A DNA stretch of 64,000 bases from an uncultured Bacteroidales bacterium (lineage in GTDB: Bacteria > Bacteroidota > Bacteroidia > Bacteroidales > P3), in contig ONQD01000029.1 of the NCBI GenBank assembly GCA_900319865.1, positions 1 to 64,000 of the forward strand, in the 5' to 3' direction. This document shows positions 34,318 to 42,519 of this stretch, in pieces (the first letter of the stretch is position 1; each line of letters begins with the position of its first letter). The translations under genes were made by a program, and so were the position numbers. The notes below the pieces were generated by a model. The model made no database searches, was not told the origin of the DNA, and saw nothing but the letters and a program-made list of their open reading frames with translations.

Positions 34318-34430
34318 GTTGATACAGACTTAGTGCCTGTCTGCCCTAATTGTCACTACATGCTGCATCGAAAAGAGCCTCCCTATACAATAGAAGAACT
34401 CAAAAAGATAATTAAGGCAACTTCTAGAAA
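34313..34430 (+). pseudogene. C-terminal remnant of an HNH endonuclease
   Basis: The frame reads LNVDTDLVPVCPNCHYMLH then RKEPPYTIEELKKIIKA. VCPNCHxMLH is the C-terminal half of a McrA-like HNH motif (the last zinc-binding CxxC and the HNH histidine). Nothing N-terminal remains; the preceding sequence is family 3 repeat. It has no start codon in a suitable place. A truncated former restriction or mobile-element nuclease. Confidence 0.65.
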
Positions 34431-34445
34431 TTCTCTTTTGAGAGC

Positions 34446-34505
34446 GCGTCCCTCCGGGACGCTGTTTCTATGTTGCTTATTATCCCCACACTACGTGCGG
34501 GGTTA
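34446..34505. repeat. REP-like hairpins
   Basis: GCGTCCC-TCC-GGGACGC (34446-34462) and CCCCACACTACGTGCGGGG further on, the same hairpin types as at 667-862 and 53118-53135. Confidence 0.6.
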
Positions 34506-34602
34506 TTGAGAGATAGAAGTCCCCTTAAGAGTTGATACGTATAACAACTCGCAACTTGTCAACCTCTCCAGTAAGACGAGTGACAACTGCATCAGGAAAA
34601 AG

Positions 34603-34629
34603 TGAGGTCGCGACCGAATGGGAGCACCC
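34603..34629 (+). repeat. GGTCGCGACC-core repeat, intergenic copy
   Basis: GAGGTCGCGACCGAATGGGA then GCACCCC is about 85 percent identical to the two copies inserted in the methyltransferase gene (27458 and 27494). Confidence 0.6.
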
Positions 34630-34687
34630 CTGTTTATAAGCAAAAAAGCTGTCAACCAAAATCAGGAAAAGACAGAAGGGCGTTACA

Positions 34688-34753
34688 CGCTACACTGCTA
34701 CAGTTGGGGTTGGGGATGGGGGCGGGAACTGTAGCACTGTAGCAAGTGTAGCG
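34688..34753 (+). other. 18-bp hairpin whose loop is a G-quadruplex motif
   Basis: CGCTACAC and TGCTACAGTT (34688-34705) pair with AACTGTAGCA (34727-34736) and GTGTAGCG (34746-34753), with nine extra bases on the 3' side. The apical loop, 34706-34726, consists exactly of four G-runs of 4, 4, 5 and 3 separated by TT, AT and C. Nothing coding is seen around it. Confidence 0.6.
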
Positions 34754-34818
34754 CGGACACATCTCTCCGAAGTGAATTATAATAGTTTCCATTTTTGTGG
34801 GGAATGGAGAAAAAAATG

Positions 34819-34826
34819 TATCTTTG
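34819..34826 (+). promoter_or_regulatory. -7 promoter element (TATCTTTG) of the DUF2200 gene
   Basis: TATCTTTG 51 bases before the ATG at 34877. No other regulatory motif is apparent. Confidence 0.6.
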
Positions 34827-34876
34827 CATTCCCAAAAGTAGCCTTATGGGGCAAAACATTATAATGTCTATTCGCT

Positions 34877-35218
34877 ATGGATGTATTTGAAATGAAGTTT
34901 GCTAAGGTGTTCCCTTTGCTTATCGCCAAGGCTGAGAGGAAAGGACGCACTGCTGATGAGGTATACGAGGTGGCCTGTTGGCTGACTGGGTATACAAAGG
35001 AGGGCCTAAACGAGTTGTTGAACAGTGATTCCACATACGGGGAGTTTCTGGATAAGGCTCCAAGGATGAATCCCGACCGGCTGAGGGTGAAAGGTAAGAT
35101 ATGCGGTGTCCGCATTGAGGAGATAGAAGACCCGCGTATGCGAGACCTCCGCATTCTGGACAAGCTGGTGGACGACCTGGCCAAGGGGAAAGCGATGGAG
35201 AAGATTATCGGGAAGTAA
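34877..35218 (+). CDS. DUF2200 family protein
   Basis: 113 residues matching DUF2200 along its full length: MKFAKVFPLLIAKAERKGRT, VACWLTGYTKEGLNELL, APRMNPDRLRVKGKICGVR and the ending LVDDLAKGKAMEKIIG. It is a small cytosolic protein of unknown function found widely in bacteria. It has its own promoter and marks the right border of the repeat-rich island, returning to the base composition of the core genome. Confidence 0.88.
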   Translation: MDVFEMKFAKVFPLLIAKAERKGRTADEVYEVACWLTGYTKEGLNELLNSDSTYGEFLDKAPRMNPDRLRVKGKICGVRIEEIEDPRMRDLRILDKLVDDLAKGKAMEKIIGK

Positions 35219-35444
35219 AAATAGCCTCAGACATTCAAAACCCTGCGGGTGTTTGAAAGTGAAAAAAGTCAAGGCCGTTGGCGGGACGATGGTTGTTTCG
35301 ATCGTCGGAGAATGGGTGAGGGGTATTGTCTGTGTTGTTTGTTACTGGATTCCATAGACTTTTTGCATTCTCAGGATGGTGTGATATGAACATGTTGTTG
35401 ATAAGTAGTAGTGTTAAATATTTTGAGAATTGGTGAATTTCGTG

Positions 35445-35452
35445 TATCTTTG
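35445..35452 (+). promoter_or_regulatory. -7 promoter element (TATCTTTG) of upp-uraA
   Basis: TATCTTTGCA 63 bases ahead of the upp ATG. The leader holds a small GCCTTTTTGGAGAAGGC hairpin (35457-35473) that might attenuate; no known riboswitch is recognised. Confidence 0.6.
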
Positions 35453-35515
35453 CAGTGCCTTTTTGGAGAAGGCGTTGATGATGTAAGCTTTATTAATTAT
35501 TTCAAACATAGTATT

Positions 35516-36139
35516 ATGGCACTACATATTATCAATCACCCCATGATTCAGCATAAGCTGACAATCATGCGTAAAAAAGAAACCGGTACCCGCGAATTCC
35601 GTGAATTGCTGAAAGAGATAGGCATGTTGATGGGCTACGAGGTAACCCGGGACTACCCCTTGAAGAATGTAGAAATCGAGACCCCGATGCAAAAGATGGT
35701 GGCCCATGAACTGGCTGGCCGTAAAACGGTGCTGGTGCCTATTCTGCGTGCCGGTTTGGGAATGGTGGAGGGCATGCTGACCCTCGACCCTACTGCCAAG
35801 GTGGGGCATATAGGCATGTATAGAGACGAGAAAACCCACGAGCCGGTGTTCTATTACTATAAGATGCCGGAAGGGAAGGACCGCCTGGTGATTATCACCG
35901 ACCCCATGCTGGCTACGGGCGGCAGCATCTGCGATGCCGTGCGCCGGCTGAAGAGCGACGGATACAGCCGGATTCGCGTTATGTGCCTGGTGGCTTCGCC
36001 CGAAGGAATTAAGCGGGTGCAGTCGGAACATCCCGAGGTGGATATATACACGGCTGCGGTAGACGAGGGCATGAACGAGGATTGCTATATCCTGCCTGGT
36101 TTGGGCGATGCCGGCGACCGTATTTTCGGCACCAAGTAA
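35516..36139 (+). CDS. upp: Uracil phosphoribosyltransferase
   Basis: 207 residues. UPRT landmarks: [35 protein letters not shown], the PRPP-binding loop [16 protein letters not shown] and the uracil-binding end [13 protein letters not shown]. It converts uracil and PRPP to UMP. The start at 35516 is fixed by family alignment; an extended open frame upstream crosses the promoter. uraA follows after 33 bases, forming a uracil salvage operon. Confidence 0.96.
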   Translation: MALHIINHPMIQHKLTIMRKKETGTREFRELLKEIGMLMGYEVTRDYPLKNVEIETPMQKMVAHELAGRKTVLVPILRAGLGMVEGMLTLDPTAKVGHIGMYRDEKTHEPVFYYYKMPEGKDRLVIITDPMLATGGSICDAVRRLKSDGYSRIRVMCLVASPEGIKRVQSEHPEVDIYTAAVDEGMNEDCYILPGLGDAGDRIFGTK

Positions 36140-36172
36140 GCTTGGAATAATAATCCCTAAAATACTATTAAT

Positions 36173-37531
36173 ATGGCAAAATTAAGTACCAACGAAGCTG
36201 TCTATGATGCAAGGCAGTTGGGCAAGGGCAGGATGTTAGTCCTGGGTTTGCAGCACATGTTTGCAATGTTCGGGGCCACGATATTGGTGCCCACCATTAC
36301 GGGGCTGTCGGTTTCGGCAACCCTTTTGTTTGCCGGTCTCGGCACGTTGCTGTTCCACTGGTTCACCAAAATGAAGGTGCCCGCCTTCCTGGGGTCCAGT
36401 TTCGCCTTTCTGGGTGGATATGCCACAGTGGTGGCTATGGGCACTGAGATGGGCATGACCCAAGCCGAGGCGTTGCCCTATGCCTGTGTGGGCGTGGTGG
36501 CAGCCGGACTGCTCTATTTTGTGCTGGCCGCCGCATTCAAATTGTTTGGCGTCCATAGGGTCATGAAGCTGTTTCCGCCAGTGGTGACAGGACCTATCAT
36601 TATTTCCATTGGTTTGATACTTGCCGGGACTGCCGTCAAGAGCATACTGACCAACTGGTGGGTGGCATTGATTGCCATTTTGGTTGTGATTATCTGCAAC
36701 ATCTGGGGCAAGGGCATGATAAAGATTATTCCCATTCTGTTGGGTGTGCTGGCCTCGTATGTGATGGCTGCTATTTTCGGGCAGCTCGAACCCGGCAAGG
36801 TTCAGGCGTTGCACGATGCTGCCTGGATTGGACTTCCTTTCCAATGGCAAAATACCGGCATGTATGCTTTGGGCAGTGGCAATTGGAGTTTCCTTATCAC
36901 TGCTATTGTGGCCATCATGCCTATTGCTTTGGCCACGATGATAGAGCATATAGGCGATATGTGCGCCATCAGCTCCACCTGCAACCGCAATTATCTTGAA
37001 GATCCCGGCTTGCACCGCACCTTGATGGGCGATGGTGCCGCCACGGTATTGGCTTCGCTGTTCGGCGCTCCGGCCAACACCACCTATGGTGAGAACACCG
37101 GTGTGCTGAACCTGACACGTGTGTTCGACCCCAGGGTAATCCGCATTGCTGCGGTGGTGGCCATTATTTTCAGTTTCTCCCCCAAATTTGCAGCCCTCAT
37201 CTATGCTATGCCTACCGCCACTATCGGTGGTGTGTCGTTGATTCTGTATGGTATGATTTCTTCGGTGGGTGTGCGCAGCTTGGTGGAGAACCAAGTGGAT
37301 CTTACCGATAGCCGTAATCTCATCATCACGGCACTCACCATTACGCTGGCCGTCGGCATCAGCTATGGCTGCGAGGGTGGTGCCTTGCAGTTCGGCAAGA
37401 TTGGTATCTCCGGTCTTGCTGTGGCCGCCATTGTCGGCATTATAGCCGCTGTGGTGCTCCCCGGCAAGGGTGGTATGGACGACACGGTGGATGTGAAACA
37501 AATAGACGAGATAGAGAAGAAGAGTGAGTAG
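36173..37531 (+). CDS. uraA: Uracil permease (NCS2 family)
   Basis: 452 residues with 14 hydrophobic segments. NCS2 marks: GLQHMFAMFGATILVPTITG, AFLGSSFAFLGGYATV, the central MIEHIGDMCAISSTCNRN and the GAPANTTYGENTGVLNLT motif. It imports uracil for Upp encoded just upstream. Confidence 0.94.
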   Translation: MAKLSTNEAVYDARQLGKGRMLVLGLQHMFAMFGATILVPTITGLSVSATLLFAGLGTLLFHWFTKMKVPAFLGSSFAFLGGYATVVAMGTEMGMTQAEALPYACVGVVAAGLLYFVLAAAFKLFGVHRVMKLFPPVVTGPIIISIGLILAGTAVKSILTNWWVALIAILVVIICNIWGKGMIKIIPILLGVLASYVMAAIFGQLEPGKVQALHDAAWIGLPFQWQNTGMYALGSGNWSFLITAIVAIMPIALATMIEHIGDMCAISSTCNRNYLEDPGLHRTLMGDGAATVLASLFGAPANTTYGENTGVLNLTRVFDPRVIRIAAVVAIIFSFSPKFAALIYAMPTATIGGVSLILYGMISSVGVRSLVENQVDLTDSRNLIITALTITLAVGISYGCEGGALQFGKIGISGLAVAAIVGIIAAVVLPGKGGMDDTVDVKQIDEIEKKSE

Positions 37532-37596
37532 GGATAATCTATCAACAATGGCCGCAGTCGGCACGACTATGCCGCCTGGCTGTTGAGAACCTTTCA

Positions 37597-37635
37597 AGAA
37601 TGGGGAATGCAACCTGTTGCTGCATACCCCATTCT
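37597..37635 (+). terminator. Terminator-like hairpin after uraA
   Basis: AGAATGGGG (37597-37605) pairs with CCCCATTCT (37627-37635), extended by TGCA/TGCA; followed by GTTGTGTTTG. The rest of the 270-base gap shows no gene. Confidence 0.65.
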
Positions 37636-37802
37636 GTTGTGTTTGCTGACATGTAGACTGAAGCCGGAAGAGTGGGCTATTTGCCAACTGATAAGGCAGA
37701 CATCTTGCAGACAGGAATAGGAAGGGACTATTGGCAGCGGCTCGAGATAAGGGTGCATGCTTTTGGAATTAATAACTAACAAATAACGATTAATACTGAT
37801 AT

Positions 37803-38900
37803 ATGAAGAAACTTTTGGTTATGCTTTTGTGTGTGCTGCCAATAATGGGTATGGGGCAGCGGAACAAGCAACAGGTAGAACAACCGCATCCGCGCAATGT
37901 GATTTTTATTGTGGGCGACGGTATGGGGACGGCTCAGGTCTACTCCTCCATTGTGTCGCAACGCGGCAACAACAGTGCTTTCCTGCGTTTCCCGTTCACG
38001 GGTTTTTCCCGCACCTATTCCCATAATAAGTATACTACCGACTCGGGTGCAGGCGGCACGGCACTGATGACAGGCCAAAAGGTGGAAAACCATCATATCG
38101 CCAAGCGTCCTGACGGCTCTGAGCCTTCTTCTTTCCTTGTCGATGCCAAATTTTTCTTTGGCAAGGCGGCAGGCTTTGTGGTCACCAGCAGCGTGTTGGA
38201 TGCCACACCGGCATCCACTTATGCCCATGTCACCAACCGCAAATTGTTCGACAGCATCAGTCTTCAGATGTCCCGTTGTCCATTCGAGGTGATGATAGGC
38301 GGCGACAAGAACCATTTTCTGCCCCAGAACCGTGAGGACGGCCTGTCGCCCCTCGACACGCTCCGTGCACGGGGCTACGATATGGTTTTCACCCCCTCAC
38401 AGATGGCTCTCACGCACTCCCGCAAGCTTTGTGCCCTGCTCAGCGACGACAACCCCGACAAGGCGATGGAACGCGGACGTATGCTGACTCTGGGATCGCT
38501 CAAGGCAATCGAAACCCTCAACCAATACGACAACGGCTTTGTGCTGATGATTGAAGGGTCACAGATAGATTGGGCGTGTCATAATAACGACAGCCTGTAT
38601 CTTACAGCCGAAATGGCCGATTTCGAAGATATGCTCAACGCTGTTCTCGACTTTGCTGAACGCGACGGAAACACCCTTGTGGTGGTCACCGCCGATCACG
38701 AAACCGGTGGTCTCACTCTGCTCAAGGGCGACATCGAACAGGGGGTGAACCGCTATTCGTGGGCCACGGGCGGCCATTCGGGTGTGATGGTGCCGGTGTT
38801 TGCCTATGGCCCCGGGGCCGAACGTTTTTCGGGTGTGCATCAGAACACAGACTTCTATGGACTCTTCATGGAGCTGATGAGTGGCAAGGTTGTGAAATGA
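37803..38900 (+). CDS. Alkaline phosphatase (PhoA superfamily)
   Basis: 365 residues with a signal peptide (LLVMLLCVLPIMGMG). Metal and catalytic motifs: VIFIVGDGMG, TTDSGAGGTALMTG with nucleophile S81 next to D80, VTADHETGG and the C-terminal GGHSGVMVPVFAYGPGA histidine. It should hydrolyse phosphate monoesters in the periplasm. Shorter than E. coli PhoA, as common in Bacteroidota. Confidence 0.9.
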   Translation: MKKLLVMLLCVLPIMGMGQRNKQQVEQPHPRNVIFIVGDGMGTAQVYSSIVSQRGNNSAFLRFPFTGFSRTYSHNKYTTDSGAGGTALMTGQKVENHHIAKRPDGSEPSSFLVDAKFFFGKAAGFVVTSSVLDATPASTYAHVTNRKLFDSISLQMSRCPFEVMIGGDKNHFLPQNREDGLSPLDTLRARGYDMVFTPSQMALTHSRKLCALLSDDNPDKAMERGRMLTLGSLKAIETLNQYDNGFVLMIEGSQIDWACHNNDSLYLTAEMADFEDMLNAVLDFAERDGNTLVVVTADHETGGLTLLKGDIEQGVNRYSWATGGHSGVMVPVFAYGPGAERFSGVHQNTDFYGLFMELMSGKVVK

Positions 38901-38956
38901 ACTGCCCCTTCACTCTTCTTAAATAACTAAACAGCAATTAACTATTGTGAGCGACT

Positions 38957-39133
38957 ATGATTAAGTTTTGTGTGAAACTGGTGCAACGCTGGTTGCCCGA
39001 GCCTTTTATCTTTGCTATCATACTCACCCTTGTGGCGGGCTGTTTGGCTATGCCCATCTGTCAGCAAACTCCGTTGGAGGTTGTGGAACACTGGGGCGAC
39101 GGGGTGTGGAATCTTCTGGCTTTTGCCATGTAG
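38957..39133 (+). pseudogene. 5' part of a short-chain fatty acid transporter, ended by an amber codon
   Basis: 58 codons (VQRWLPEPFIFAIILTL, HWGDGVWNLLAFAM) followed by TAG at 39131-39133, after which the same frame continues with MSLVLVCGS. Family members have Gln at this place (FAMQM), so CAG to TAG is the simplest explanation. Read together with 39134-40303 this makes a full-length protein. Confidence 0.75.
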
Positions 39134-40303
39134 ATGTCGTTGGTGTTGGTGTGTGGATCCACGCTGGCCGCAGCACCGGTAGTGAAGAAAGCCATTAGCT
39201 CTTTGGCCAACATACCTCGCACACCGGTAGCTGCCATTGCTTTGGTCACCGCGGTGTCGGCTCTTGCCAGTTGGCTCAACTGGGGCTTCGGCTTGATTGT
39301 GGGTGTGGTTTTCGCCAAAGAGATAGCGCGCAAGCTGCCGCAAATCGACTATCGTCTCCTCATAGCCTCAGCCTACAGCGGTTTTGTGGTGTGGCATGCA
39401 GGTCTGTCGGGCTCTATTCCCCTCACTATGGCCACTCCCGGCGAGGCGTTGACCAAGGCCACCAACGGTGTGTTGACGGCTCCCGTGCCTATTTCCCAGA
39501 CAATACTCAGTCCATACAATATCGTGATTGTGCTTGTGGTGATGCTGGCTATTGTGATTACTAACTCGTTGATGTATCCCAAGAAGGATGTTGTGGCGGT
39601 CGATCCCGCCCTGTTGGTCGAGAGTTCCGACTCGTCAAAGAATCTCCGCCCCGAACATCCCACTCCTGCCCAACGCATGGAGCATTCCCGCCTCCTTTCG
39701 TGGATTGTGTCCATCATGGGTTTTGCCTACCTCGTCATTCATCTGGGCTTTGGCGGTGGTTCGTTCGACTTGGGTAGTGTTATCATGCTGTTCCTCTTTT
39801 TGGGTGTATTGCTCCACGGCACTCCGTTGGCTTATGTCCGGGCCTTCACCCATGCGGCCACAGGGGCTGCGGGCATCATTCTCCAGTTTCCTTTCTATGC
39901 CGGCATTATGGGTATTATCACTGGGGTTGGAACCAGTGGCATTTCGTTCGGCACAGTGATTAGCAATGCCTGCATTTCAATCTCAACTCCTACCACCTAT
40001 CCGTTGCTCACATTCCTCTGTGCGGCAGTGTTGAATATGTTTGTCCCCTCGGGTGGCGGTCATTGGGCCATCCAGGCTCCCATCATGTTTGCTGCCGGAG
40101 CCGACTTGGGCGTGGACCCCGGACTCACGGGTACGGCCATTGCTTGGGGCGATGCATGGACCAATCTTATACAGCCTTTCTGGGCTATTCCCGCGTTGGC
40201 CATTGCCAAGCTCGATGCCAAGGATATAATGGGATTCTGCCTGATTGACCTACTTGTTACGGGCGTGGTGATTTGCAGCGGTTTGTTGATTTGGGCTATG
40301 TAG
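39134..40303 (+). CDS. Short-chain fatty acid transporter (AtoE/TIGR00366 family), remainder after the stop
   Basis: 389 residues of the SCFA_trans family, with many membrane helices: LASWLNWGFGLIVGVVFAKE, YSGFVVWHAGLSGSIPLTMA, GTSGISFGTVISNACISIS and FVPSGGGHWAIQAPIMFAA are family blocks. It probably imports butyrate or related acids. The ATG directly after the amber codon could restart translation, but the first two helices would be lost. All downstream sequence is intact, so the mutation must be recent or the stop read through. Confidence 0.8.
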   Translation: MSLVLVCGSTLAAAPVVKKAISSLANIPRTPVAAIALVTAVSALASWLNWGFGLIVGVVFAKEIARKLPQIDYRLLIASAYSGFVVWHAGLSGSIPLTMATPGEALTKATNGVLTAPVPISQTILSPYNIVIVLVVMLAIVITNSLMYPKKDVVAVDPALLVESSDSSKNLRPEHPTPAQRMEHSRLLSWIVSIMGFAYLVIHLGFGGGSFDLGSVIMLFLFLGVLLHGTPLAYVRAFTHAATGAAGIILQFPFYAGIMGIITGVGTSGISFGTVISNACISISTPTTYPLLTFLCAAVLNMFVPSGGGHWAIQAPIMFAAGADLGVDPGLTGTAIAWGDAWTNLIQPFWAIPALAIAKLDAKDIMGFCLIDLLVTGVVICSGLLIWAM

Positions 40304-40311
40304 TGGGCTTT

Positions 40312-40764
40312 ATGAAGATGGATGATCTGTACAACAAGGCTTTGCATATTGCCACTTGTGCCCACAAAGGGCAGGTCGACAAGGCTGGATGCGACTATAT
40401 TGGCCATCCGTTGCGGGTGGCTCAACGGTGCACCACCCCTGAGGCCAAGATTGTGGCTCTGCTGCACGACACCATTGAGGATACAGATGTCACTCCCCAA
40501 ACCCTGCTCGATGCCGGGATACCGCAGGAGATTGTCGACGCGGTGCTTTCGGTTACCCGCAATCCTGGCGAGTCTTATTCCGACTTCGTAAAACGGGCTG
40601 CCCTTAATCCTCTTGGACTTGAAGTGAAACTGGCCGATCTGGAGGATAATATGGACATACGCCGCTTGCAGGAGATTACCGACAACGATGTCGCCCGCTT
40701 GAGGAAATATCTCAATGCATGGCGGTTTTTGTCGCAAATCGGCCGTTCCCAAAAGGCAAAATAA
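40312..40764 (+). CDS. HD domain hydrolase (SpoT/MESH1-like)
   Basis: 150 residues. HD-domain metal ligands: H in IGHPLRVAQ and the HD pair in VALLHDTIEDTDVT; the ED pair and later VKLADLEDN match the (p)ppGpp hydrolase pattern. No synthetase or TGS domain, so it is a small alarmone hydrolase candidate. Starts 9 bases after the transporter stop. Substrate inferred from family only. Confidence 0.82.
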   Translation: MKMDDLYNKALHIATCAHKGQVDKAGCDYIGHPLRVAQRCTTPEAKIVALLHDTIEDTDVTPQTLLDAGIPQEIVDAVLSVTRNPGESYSDFVKRAALNPLGLEVKLADLEDNMDIRRLQEITDNDVARLRKYLNAWRFLSQIGRSQKAK

Positions 40765-40818
40765 GGTTATTCCGTATGACAATTCGGCATAATTTCTTGA
40801 TGTATGAAAAAAAAGTTG

Positions 40819-40826
40819 TATTTTTG
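40819..40826 (+). promoter_or_regulatory. -7 promoter element (TATTTTTG) of apt
   Basis: TATTTTTG with CA following, in the same sequence context (AAAAAAAAGTTG upstream) as the hemerythrin promoter at 9028. It gives a ~115-base leader before the ATG at 40947 with no clear structure. Confidence 0.6.
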
Positions 40827-40946
40827 CAAATTGTATAGAAAGTGACATCTGTATGGGGTAGGGCAGTGGGTAAGCATCAAATCTATCTGGTTCTTGCAGT
40901 CTGTCGAAATACCTTCGCATTTGTCTGGTCAAAACAATAAAGTACT

Positions 40947-41522
40947 ATGGACTATAAAAAAGTAATCAATCACTTTCCCGATTTTCCCAAAGAGGGGGTC
41001 GATTTTATTGATATACTCCCTTTCCTCCACGAAAAGGAGGCTTTCAACGCTCTTATGGCCGATATAGCCAATAATGTTCATTGTCCCAATGTGGCTACCG
41101 TCGAGGCCCGTGGCTTTCTTTTTGCTGCTCCCTTGTTGACCAATACCGAGTTGGTGCGGAATGTTATCCCAATCCGCAAGAAAGGGAAACTGCCTTTCAG
41201 CGAGGGCGATCTTCACGATGTGCAAATCGAAAAGGAGTACGGAAGTGACCATGTATACTACCGCCTCAGTGATATCGCGGCAGGCGTTCCCGAAGGCGAT
41301 ACGTTCAATATCACTTTCTTCGACGATATTCTCGCCACCGGTGGCACCGCTTGCGGCATTGCCGAGGCTCTCGACCGTGAGGTCATCCATCTCAACGGCA
41401 AAGAGTATAAAGTGAAAATCAAGGAATTTCTGTTTCTCGTCGAATTCCCTGATCTTTACGACCACGACCGCATCAACGCCATCGCCCCGGTCCATTCGTT
41501 TATTCAAATAGACGGCGATTAG
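40947..41522 (+). CDS. apt: Adenine phosphoribosyltransferase
   Basis: 191 residues of the type I phosphoribosyltransferase fold: HFPDFPKEGVDFIDILPFL near the start, VEARGFLFAAPL, VIPIRKKGKLP and the PRPP loop FFDDILATGGTACGIAEAL. These match APRT (adenine plus PRPP to AMP). The C-terminal segment is somewhat longer and divergent, so a related purine PRTase is possible. Confidence 0.85.
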   Translation: MDYKKVINHFPDFPKEGVDFIDILPFLHEKEAFNALMADIANNVHCPNVATVEARGFLFAAPLLTNTELVRNVIPIRKKGKLPFSEGDLHDVQIEKEYGSDHVYYRLSDIAAGVPEGDTFNITFFDDILATGGTACGIAEALDREVIHLNGKEYKVKIKEFLFLVEFPDLYDHDRINAIAPVHSFIQIDGD

Positions 41523-41583
41523 TGCCGTGCGCTCATCTTTCTATCATTCATCCGAATCTTTAATCACAAAACATATTACTGAA

Positions 41584-41988
41584 ATGAAGAAGTTTTTATT
41601 AGTTCTCTTGGCGCTCTCAAGCATCGCATTTGTGTCTTGCTACAAGGAATCTCAGTACACGATTACCTATCATGACACCGAAACTGCCATTGCCAATGTC
41701 ACCATTTTCGAATACGATGCATCCTACGACAGGGTTGCCACTCGCGAAATTAAGTTCATAAAGCCCAATCAGATTTATGACTTGACCTCGTCCGACTTGG
41801 CCCGCTATTTGGTCATTGGTGTGGAGGGTACTGTGAACAACAAGATTATTGTGTGGTACTGCAAGGATATTTTCAAACTCGATAGCAGCAAACCTATACA
41901 TATCGATGTCAGTTTCACCGGGATGAACACACAGGGCAGGAACCCGGTTAACGAAAGCGACTGCGTGCAGCAGTATCTCTACAAGTAG
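41584..41988 (+). CDS. Small lipoprotein
   Basis: 134 residues with a lipoprotein signal (LLVLLALSSIAFVSC, acylated C19). The mature part is beta-rich (YTITYHDTETAIANVTIFEY) and ends with QQYLYK. No family recognised. An upstream in-frame start (41527) would spoil the signal peptide. Confidence 0.65.
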   Translation: MKKFLLVLLALSSIAFVSCYKESQYTITYHDTETAIANVTIFEYDASYDRVATREIKFIKPNQIYDLTSSDLARYLVIGVEGTVNNKIIVWYCKDIFKLDSSKPIHIDVSFTGMNTQGRNPVNESDCVQQYLYK

Positions 41989-42019
41989 CAGTCTGTCTTT
42001 TCTGCTTTCTTGAGTCTGG

Positions 42020-42514
42020 TTACACTATCAGGTCGCGCACCATTATGAATGCGATGACCAGTCCGTATACCAGTTTCAGTCCCGTGCCTGTAAGGAATCC
42101 CAAGAAGGCTCCCCATGCGGCACGGAATGCTTGTTTCGAGGCTTTCCCGCTGAGGAGTTCCCCCACCAGTGCGCCGACAAATGGCCACGCTATCACTCCC
42201 AACAGCCCTTGAGGGCCAAACGGAAGGCCGATAATCGATATCACCAGCCCGATGTTGCAGCCCCACACTCCGGCTTTGCTGCCTCCGTTTTTCTTTGTGC
42301 TTATCGACGGTACAACATAGTCGAGCACCGTGATGATTATTGCTATCAACGCGGCCACGACTAGCTGCAGCACCGAGTAGTCGGCCACTGTGGTAAACCC
42401 CAGCAGCAACAGCGCCACCCAACTCACTGGAGGCCCGGGAAGTCCGGGAATTACAGAACCCAATATGCCCACCAGGGCAAGCAATAAAGCAATTACGATT
42501 AATACCGTATTCAT
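42020..42514 (-). CDS. DUF456 family membrane protein
   Basis: 164 residues with five hydrophobic segments and the DUF456 pattern: GSVIPGLPGPPVSWVALLLL at the N-terminus and GLPFGPQGLLGVIAWPFVGA with GELLSGK in the middle. Function unknown. Last gene of a tight minus-strand operon (gpx, GNAT-HD, DUF456) with gaps of only 1-5 bases. Confidence 0.82.
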   Translation of the reverse strand: MNTVLIVIALLLALVGILGSVIPGLPGPPVSWVALLLLGFTTVADYSVLQLVVAALIAIIITVLDYVVPSISTKKNGGSKAGVWGCNIGLVISIIGLPFGPQGLLGVIAWPFVGALVGELLSGKASKQAFRAAWGAFLGFLTGTGLKLVYGLVIAFIMVRDLIV

Positions 42515-42519
42515 ATAGT

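Noticed and set aside
21356-34876. Prophage or integrative element
   Set aside because: No integrase, structural phage gene, mobilisation gene, attachment repeats or tRNA junction was seen; the region fits a defence island.
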